From Acetobacteraceae bacterium (lineage in GTDB: Bacteria > Pseudomonadota > Alphaproteobacteria > Acetobacterales > Acetobacteraceae), in the NCBI GenBank assembly GCA_947455205.1, contig CANGNF010000017.1, positions 25,181-89,180 of the forward strand: 64,000 bases of DNA, given 5' to 3'. Below, one piece after another: positions 59,128 to 64,000 of the stretch. The translations under genes and the position numbers were made by a program. The notes under the pieces are model-generated. The model ran no database searches, had not been told where the DNA came from, and was given only the letters and a program-made list of their open reading frames with translations. Position 1 is the first letter of the stretch, and each line of letters opens with the position of its first letter.

Positions 59128-59891
59128 GTGACCCCCGGCTCCTCGTTGAGCGCGACGGCGCGGTGCTGGTCCTGACCATGGACCACCCGACGCGGCGCAA
59201 CGCCTTCGCCATGCCGATCCGGCTGGCGATGATCGACGCGCTGGACCAGGCGCAGCGCGACAAATCCGTCCGCGCCGTGGTGCTGGCGGGCAAGGGCGCG
59301 CATTTCTCCGCCGGCGGCGACATCTCCGGCATGGAGGTGAACTCGGCGCTGGATGGGCGGGAGCGGATGCGCCTCTCGCACCAGGTCGTGCGGCTGATGG
59401 TGCTGGGCAGCCTGCCGATCGTGGCGGCGGTGGAGGGCTATTGCGTCGGCGCCGGTCTGTCGCTGGCCTGCGCCTGCGACACCATCGTGGCCGCCGAGGA
59501 TGCGGAGATGGGCGCCGGCTTCGGCCGGATCGGGCTGATGGCCGATATGGGCCTGCCGCACACCCTGCCGCGCCGCATCGGCGAGGCCAAGGCGCGGCAG
59601 ATGTTCCTCTACCACACGCGGGTGAAGGCGACGGAGGCCGAGCGCATCGGCCTGGTGGACCACCTGGCGCCCAAGGGCGGCGCCTTCGCGCTGGCCATGG
59701 AAAAGGCGCGCTTCCTGGCCGAGCAGGCTCCGGCGCCGATGGCGCTGACCAAGCAACTGCTGGGCGAGGGCTTCGACCGTGCGCTGGAGGAGGAACGCCA
59801 CTTCCAGTCCACGCTGTTCCTGACCGCCGATTTCGCCGAGGGCCGCGCCGCCTTCCTCGGCAAGCGCCAACCCGTGTTCAAGGGAAACTGA
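59124..59891 (+). CDS. enoyl-CoA hydratase/isomerase family protein, PaaG-like active site
   Basis: 255 residues, crotonase fold: LTMDHPTRRNAFAMPIRLAM, GAHFSAGGDISGM, CVGAGLSLACACDTIVAAED. Both hydratase glutamates are missing (GAGLSLA in place of GGxELA, and GAGFGRIGL in place of PE), while an Asp follows in LMADMGLP. That pattern is seen in isomerase-type members such as PaaG rather than simple hydratases, so double-bond isomerization is the better guess. Overlaps the preceding dehydrogenase stop and is followed by the second dehydrogenase gene after 2 nt. Confidence 0.88.
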   Translation: MSDPRLLVERDGAVLVLTMDHPTRRNAFAMPIRLAMIDALDQAQRDKSVRAVVLAGKGAHFSAGGDISGMEVNSALDGRERMRLSHQVVRLMVLGSLPIVAAVEGYCVGAGLSLACACDTIVAAEDAEMGAGFGRIGLMADMGLPHTLPRRIGEAKARQMFLYHTRVKATEAERIGLVDHLAPKGGAFALAMEKARFLAEQAPAPMALTKQLLGEGFDRALEEERHFQSTLFLTADFAEGRAAFLGKRQPVFKGN

Positions 59892-59893
59892 CC

Positions 59894-61063
59894 ATGGACG
59901 CCATCCGCATTCCGCCGCCGGCCGAACTGGACAGCCTGGAGGACGAGCAGTTCCGCCATGTGGTCCGTGCCTTCCTGCACGCGCACTACCCGGAAGAACT
60001 CCGCAACCCGCCGAAGCGCCTGCACTGGAGCGAGAACAAGCCCTGGTACTTCAAGCTGGCGGAACAGGGCTGGCTCTGCCCCGGCTGGCCGAAGGAACAT
60101 GGTGGGCTCGGCCTGTCGCCGAGCAAGCTCATCATCCTGACCGAGGAATACGAACGCTACGGCGTGGCGCGCACCAACGACCACGGCATCGTCATGCTCG
60201 GGCCGCTGGTGATCAAGTACGGCAACGCCGCGCAGAAGCAGCAATTCCTGCCGAAGATTTTGAGCGGCGAGCACATCTGGTGCCAGGGCTACAGCGAGCC
60301 GAATGCCGGCAGCGACCTGGCGGCGCTGCGGACCGAGGCGGTGCTGGACGGCGACCACTACGTGGTGAACGGCCAGAAGATCTGGACCACGCTGGCGATG
60401 GACGCCAACTGGATCTTCCTGCTGGTCCGCACCGACAAGAACGCCAAGAAGCAGGAGGGCATCTCCTTCCTGCTGGTCGACATGAAGACGCCGGGCATCA
60501 CCGTGCGCCCGATCATCAACCTGGAATACCACGACGAGTTCTGCGAGACCTTCTTCGACAATGTCCGCGTGCCGAAGGAGAACCTGGTCGGCACCCTGAA
60601 CAAGGGGTGGGACATGGCCAAGGCGCTGCTGGGGTTCGAGCGCATCTTCCTCGGCTCCCCGCGGCAATCCGGCTACGCGCTGAACCGGCTGAAGCTGCTG
60701 GCCGAGCGCATGGGCGTGTTCGACGACGCGACCTTCGCCGACCAGTACACCCGGCTCAGGCTGGAGTTCGAGGACCTGAAGGACCTCTACGAGACCTATG
60801 TCGCCAAGCTGAAGCGCGGCGAGAGCCTGGGGCCGGATGTCTCCATGCTGAAGGTCATCCAGACCGAGCTGTTCCAGAAGATCACCGACCTGATGCTGGA
60901 GATCGCCGGCGAGAATGCCGGGCTGCTGGAGCCGATGGAGGGCAACCGCAACCTCAACGCCACCGGCCAGTTCATCCAGGCCCGGCCGGCGACGATCTAT
61001 GGCGGGTCCAACGAAATCCAGCGCAACATCCTCAGCAAGAACGTGCTGGGCATGCCGGGGTAG
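59894..61063 (+). CDS. acyl-CoA dehydrogenase
   Basis: 389 residues, complete three-domain architecture: N-terminal helices (LAEQGWLCPGWPKEHGGLGL), beta domain with WCQGYSEPNAGSDLAALRTE and GQKIWTTLAMDANW (FAD/substrate contacts), and C-terminal helices ending ARPATIYGGSNEIQRNILSK. A glutamate in ALLGFERIFLG could be the catalytic base, at the isovaleryl-CoA/FadE-like position. It introduces a 2,3 double bond into acyl-CoA, passing electrons to ETF. Last gene of the coupled set; likely the catalytic half of a pair with the enzyme at 58033. Confidence 0.92.
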   Translation: MDAIRIPPPAELDSLEDEQFRHVVRAFLHAHYPEELRNPPKRLHWSENKPWYFKLAEQGWLCPGWPKEHGGLGLSPSKLIILTEEYERYGVARTNDHGIVMLGPLVIKYGNAAQKQQFLPKILSGEHIWCQGYSEPNAGSDLAALRTEAVLDGDHYVVNGQKIWTTLAMDANWIFLLVRTDKNAKKQEGISFLLVDMKTPGITVRPIINLEYHDEFCETFFDNVRVPKENLVGTLNKGWDMAKALLGFERIFLGSPRQSGYALNRLKLLAERMGVFDDATFADQYTRLRLEFEDLKDLYETYVAKLKRGESLGPDVSMLKVIQTELFQKITDLMLEIAGENAGLLEPMEGNRNLNATGQFIQARPATIYGGSNEIQRNILSKNVLGMPG

Positions 61064-61462
61064 CTACCCACGCCTGGCGCGCAGTTCGGCCAGCAGGGCC
61101 TCGCCTGCGGCCATGCTGGGCGCCAGGTGGAATTCACGGTTGCTGAACTGCTGGTTCAGCAGCGTGATCCAGAAGCGGAAGCCCTGGTCCGGCGAGACCA
61201 GCACCGCCTGGCTCACGCGCGGCAGCGCCGCCAGCAGTGGGGCGTAGCGGTCCGCCAGCACGCGTACGTCGTCGTGGCCGACGCTGCCACTGTACTCGCG
61301 CAGGTCGTACAGGAAGTCGTAGCCGTGCAGCCGGTCGTCGCTGTCCAGCAGCGTGCGCAGCGTGGTCACGTACAGCGCGCCGTCCACGTCGCCCTGCATG
61401 GTCAGCCGCACGATGCCCGCGGCATGGTCGATGGCGTACTGCATCAGGGGCGGGCAGGCCAT
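61064..61462 (-). CDS. STAS/SpoIIAA-like small protein of unknown function
   Basis: 132 residues. Alternating strands and helices start MQYAIDHAAGIVRLTMQGDV, then LHGYDFLYDLREYSGSVGHD and VSQAVLVSPDQGFRFWITLL, resembling the STAS/SpoIIAA-like small proteins that appear as orphan sensors or scaffolds. No catalytic motif. AAGGAATG precedes ATG 61462; an in-frame ATG at 61444 is an alternative that gives the core without the Cys/Pro leader. It faces the dehydrogenase operon tail to tail, with its stop directly abutting. Confidence 0.7.
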   Translation of the reverse strand: MACPPLMQYAIDHAAGIVRLTMQGDVDGALYVTTLRTLLDSDDRLHGYDFLYDLREYSGSVGHDDVRVLADRYAPLLAALPRVSQAVLVSPDQGFRFWITLLNQQFSNREFHLAPSMAAGEALLAELRARRG

Positions 61463-61588
61463 CGGGCATTCCTTCGCATGGAAGTGGGCGGGGGTTGCAT
61501 GCGCCTTGCATGGCGTGGAGCAGGCCGCCGTTGACCCTGCCACCTTCGCAGGGAACGATGCGGCCGTGAACCGCATGGCAGGCCCCTG

Positions 61589-62986
61589 ATGACCGAACTC
61601 TGGCAACTCTCCGCCACCGACCTGGCCGCGCAGGTGCGCGCACGAAAGGTCTCGGCCACGGAGGCGACCAAGGCCGCGCTCGGCCGGCTGGCGGCGGTGA
61701 ACCCGCGCATCAACGCCGTCATCGCCGAGATGCCGGAGCAGGCGCTGGCCGCCGCCGCCGCGGTGGATGCCGCCATTGCCCGCGGCGAGGATGCCGGCCC
61801 GCTGGCCGGCGTGCCCGTCACGGTGAAGGTGAATGCCGACCAGGCCGGCTGGCCCACCACCAATGGCCTGCGCATTCAGGCCGAGCTGGTGGCGCAGCAG
61901 GACAGCCCGGTGGTCGCCAACATGAAGCGCGCCGGCGCCGTCATCATCGGCCGGACCAACACGCCGGCCTTCAGCCTGCGCTGGTTCACGCGCAACGGGC
62001 TGCACGGCGCCACGCTGAACCCGCGCGACAAGACCATCACGCCCGGCGGCTCCTCCGGTGGCGCGGCGGCGGCCACGGTGTCGGGCATCGGCGCCGTCGG
62101 CCATGGCACGGATATCGGCGGCTCGGTCCGCTACCCCGCCTATGCCTGCGGCATCCATGGGCTGCGGCCGACGCTGGGGCGGATTCCCGCGTGGAATTCC
62201 TCGGGGCCGGAACGCGGCATCGGCGCGCAGATCATGGCCGTCAGCGGCCCGCTGGCGCGCAGCGTGGCCGATGTGCGCCTGGCCTTCCACGCCATGGCGC
62301 AGCCGGACGCGCGCGACCCCTGGTGGACCCCGGCGCCGCTGGAAGGGCCGGCGGTGCCGAAGCGCGCCGCCCTGTGCATCGCGCCCGAGGGCATGCCGGT
62401 GCAGCCCGCGGTGGAAGCCGCGCTGCGCGATGCCGCGAAGCGCCTGCAGGCCGCCGGCTGGGTGGTGGAGGAGATCGCCAATACCCCGCCGCTGCAGGAA
62501 TCGGCCGACATCCAGGCCATGCTCTGGCTGGCCGAGACGCGGCGCGGCGCCAACGCCGCCTTCGCACGGGAGAACGACCCCGACGCCAGCACGGTCTACG
62601 GCTTCATGGAGCGGCTGTGCCCGGAGCCGGACCTGCATGCCTTCCAGGACGGGCTGACCCGGCGCGCCACGCTGCTGCGGGAATGGACGGTGTTCTTCGC
62701 CCAGTATGCGGTGGTGCTGATGCCGGTCTCGGGCGAGCTGCCCTTCCCCGACCATGACGACGTGACCAGCTTCGAGCGGTTCAAGCAGGTCATGGCGGCG
62801 CAGCTGCCGCAGGTGGGGCTGCCGCTGCTCGGGCTGCCGGGGCTGACGGTGACGACCGGCCTGGTCGGCACGGTGCCGGTGGGGGTGCAGATCGTGACCA
62901 ACCGCTACCGCGAGGACCTGGCGCTGGCGGCGGGCGAGGCGATCGAGGCCGGCGGCGTGCCGGCGATGATCGTCGACCCGGCCTGA
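61589..62986 (+). CDS. amidase (amidase signature family)
   Basis: 465 residues. The Ser-cisSer-Lys triad is complete: Lys80 (GVPVTVKVN), Ser155 (TPGGSSGGAAAA) and Ser179 (DIGGSVRYPA). The rest follows the family (NTPAFSLRWFTRNGLHGATL, VPVGVQIVTNRYREDLALAA). It hydrolyses an amide to acid plus ammonia. Substrates in this family range from aliphatic and aryl amides to aminoacyl-tRNA; with no gatB/gatC nearby, GatA is excluded. It may release a carboxylate for the neighbouring acyl-CoA genes (inference). Divergent from the STAS-like gene across 126 nt. Confidence 0.92.
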   Translation: MTELWQLSATDLAAQVRARKVSATEATKAALGRLAAVNPRINAVIAEMPEQALAAAAAVDAAIARGEDAGPLAGVPVTVKVNADQAGWPTTNGLRIQAELVAQQDSPVVANMKRAGAVIIGRTNTPAFSLRWFTRNGLHGATLNPRDKTITPGGSSGGAAAATVSGIGAVGHGTDIGGSVRYPAYACGIHGLRPTLGRIPAWNSSGPERGIGAQIMAVSGPLARSVADVRLAFHAMAQPDARDPWWTPAPLEGPAVPKRAALCIAPEGMPVQPAVEAALRDAAKRLQAAGWVVEEIANTPPLQESADIQAMLWLAETRRGANAAFARENDPDASTVYGFMERLCPEPDLHAFQDGLTRRATLLREWTVFFAQYAVVLMPVSGELPFPDHDDVTSFERFKQVMAAQLPQVGLPLLGLPGLTVTTGLVGTVPVGVQIVTNRYREDLALAAGEAIEAGGVPAMIVDPA

Positions 62987-63226
62987 GGCGACCCGTTGCC
63001 GTGATGCCGGTTGCAGCGGCGCGGCGGCTTGCCTAGCTTCCGCCCGTCCTGGCCCGGCCTTCACCCCACGGGGGCGTGGAGGCCGGCCCCGGCACCTGTT
63101 GGCCTTTGTCTGAGAGCCTGGTTCACCGCGCCGGCGATCCCGCCTGGGGCGGACCGGGCTCTAACCGTTGTGACCAGCGTGGCGGGCGGGACCACCGCCG
63201 GGCCGCGCTGCTTCCGGGAGCTGCCG

Positions 63227-63595
63227 ATGACGCCTCGCCTTGCCACCCTTGCTTCCGTCGCCGCCCTGGCGCTGCTGGCCGGCTGCGCCAGCGGGCCGCA
63301 ACCCGCGCGCCAGGCCGAGCGGCGGGAGTGCAGCAAGGCACCGGTGCAGGTGACCAATGCCTCCAGCCAGGCGGTGGAGCAGCTCTACCTCGGCGCGCCA
63401 GGCGCCTGGGGGCGGGACCTGCTGGCCGGCAGCGAGCTGGCGCCGCGCGCCATGCTGAACCTGCCGCGCCCGGGCGATGGCCGCTTCAACCTGCGGCTGG
63501 TCTGGGTGAATGGCCGCGCCGCGGAATTCCCCAACCTGGATGGCTGCATCACCACCCGGGTGGAGTTGGCCGACACCGGCATGCGCGCGCAGTAG
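63227..63595 (+). CDS. small lipoprotein of unknown function
   Basis: 122 residues. The signal LATLASVAALALLAGC ends in a lipobox (LAGC). The mature part contains APVQVTNASSQAVEQLYLGA and FNLRLVWVNGRAAEFPNLDG and has two later Cys, one in ECSKAP and one in DGCITTRVEL, which could pair. The beta-rich pattern with VNG suggests a small periplasmic sandwich fold. GGGAG sits 7 nt before ATG 63227. The 240 nt between the amidase gene and this one shows no recognised feature. Confidence 0.78.
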   Translation: MTPRLATLASVAALALLAGCASGPQPARQAERRECSKAPVQVTNASSQAVEQLYLGAPGAWGRDLLAGSELAPRAMLNLPRPGDGRFNLRLVWVNGRAAEFPNLDGCITTRVELADTGMRAQ

Positions 63596-63609
63596 CGGGC
63601 CAGCGGGCC

Positions 63610-64000
63610 TCAGCGGTGGTGGTGCGTGCCGCCGCTGCGCGAGGGGCTGGACGGCGCCGGCCGCGCGGGTACTGACGGCGCCCGGAAGCTTGGCGCCGAC
63701 GGGGCATGGTAGGTCGGTGGCGGTGCCGAAAACCGCGGTGCCGGGGGCGAGCGGTAGCTGGGCATGTTGAAGGCCTGCGGCGGCGGGCTGTAGCGCGGCG
63801 CCGGGGCGCTGAACTGGCGCGGCGGGCTGCCGAAATGTCCAGGCGGGGCCGGGTAGCGTCCACCGGGTGGCGCGCCGCCCCAACCTCCGGGCTTGCCCGT
63901 GGCGTAGCCACCGCCGGGGTGCTGCCCCTGCGGCCCGCCGCTCCATCCCCCCGGCTTGCCCATGGCGCTGCCGCCGGGTGGGCGCGGCATGCCAGGCGCC
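63610..64000 (-). CDS. Pro/Gly-rich low-complexity protein, C-terminal part (cut by window edge)
   Basis: The open frame runs off the right edge; an internal Met at 63990 is unlikely to be the true start because the frame continues in the same Pro/Gly-rich style. Composition is Pro, Gly, Ser, Ala and aromatic, with repeated KPGGW units (MGKPGGWSGG, ATGKPGGWGG), then PxYxxPPx stretches and a His-rich end (GGTHHHR). This resembles secreted or surface low-complexity proteins; no domain is visible in this part. Convergent with the lipoprotein gene, 14 nt apart. Confidence 0.6.
   Translation of the reverse strand, partial: APGMPRPPGGSAMGKPGGWSGGPQGQHPGGGYATGKPGGWGGAPPGGRYPAPPGHFGSPPRQFSAPAPRYSPPPQAFNMPSYRSPPAPRFSAPPPTYHAPSAPSFRAPSVPARPAPSSPSRSGGTHHHR

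Overview
The window is GC-rich chromosomal DNA from an alphaproteobacterium, most likely Acetobacteraceae and Roseomonas-like (inference). The pointers are very high GC with GC-rich third positions, the SRP RNA-dnaX-ybaB-recR block, a membrane-anchored cytochrome c divergent from pheA, an alpha-type yej peptide importer, an orphan tripartite-transporter receptor, and several small lipoproteins. No rRNA, tRNA, CRISPR array, insertion sequence or prophage was seen. Coding density is high and many stop/start junctions overlap as ATGA or TGATG, so most genes sit in translationally coupled operons.

Layout. 1-0.9 kb (minus): the edge of a 3-hydroxyacyl-CoA dehydrogenase gene coupled to an enoyl-CoA hydratase. 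1.0-5.7 kb: a glycosyltransferase and a methyltransferase that both carry DUF4214-like modules, then a 793-residue protein of unknown function. 5.8-8.9 kb (minus): ffs (SRP RNA), dnaX, ybaB, recR, ending in a 22-bp tandem repeat. 9.0-14.4 kb: YHS protein, nudC, a lipoprotein, an MFS transporter, pheA, cytochrome c and a HisN-like phosphatase. 14.5-20.1 kb: yejABEF-type peptide importer. 20.3-23.7 kb: a small membrane protein, a hydroxyacid dehydrogenase, a MarR regulator and a leucyl aminopeptidase.

23.8-33.8 kb is the first surface-polysaccharide region. It has a Wzm/Wzt-type ABC exporter, the heptose genes gmhA-gmhB-hldE and a glycosyltransferase. It also has a five-gene coupled operon (rfbF, rfbG, a C-methyltransferase, an RmlC-like epimerase, a reductase) predicted to make a CDP-activated branched 3-C-methyl-6-deoxyhexose. 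34.2-41.7 kb holds a lytic transglycosylase lipoprotein, then an acyl-CoA module: a DUF35 protein without zinc cysteines coupled to a thiolase-like protein without the nucleophilic cysteine, an ADP-forming acyl-CoA ligase, a TctC-type receptor and a MaoC hydratase. 41.7-56 kb is the second polysaccharide region: gmd, a GDP-6-deoxymannose reductase, a perosamine-synthase-like aminotransferase, a PerB/NeuD-like acetyltransferase, four glycosyltransferases (one a 966-residue tandem enzyme), an acyltransferase and an FkbM methyltransferase. 56-63 kb is a second acyl-CoA module: a CoA-transferase pair, a MOSC protein, two acyl-CoA dehydrogenases flanking a crotonase, then an amidase. The window ends with a lipoprotein and a truncated Pro/Gly-rich protein.

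The most unusual signals outside genes are two. One is a dispersed ~48-bp nested-hairpin repeat (five copies plus one palindromized half) that often begins at a stop codon. The other is a compact unit at 37.24-37.41 kb made of a perfect 16-bp palindrome, a 35-codon membrane micro-ORF and a perfect 8-bp hairpin.
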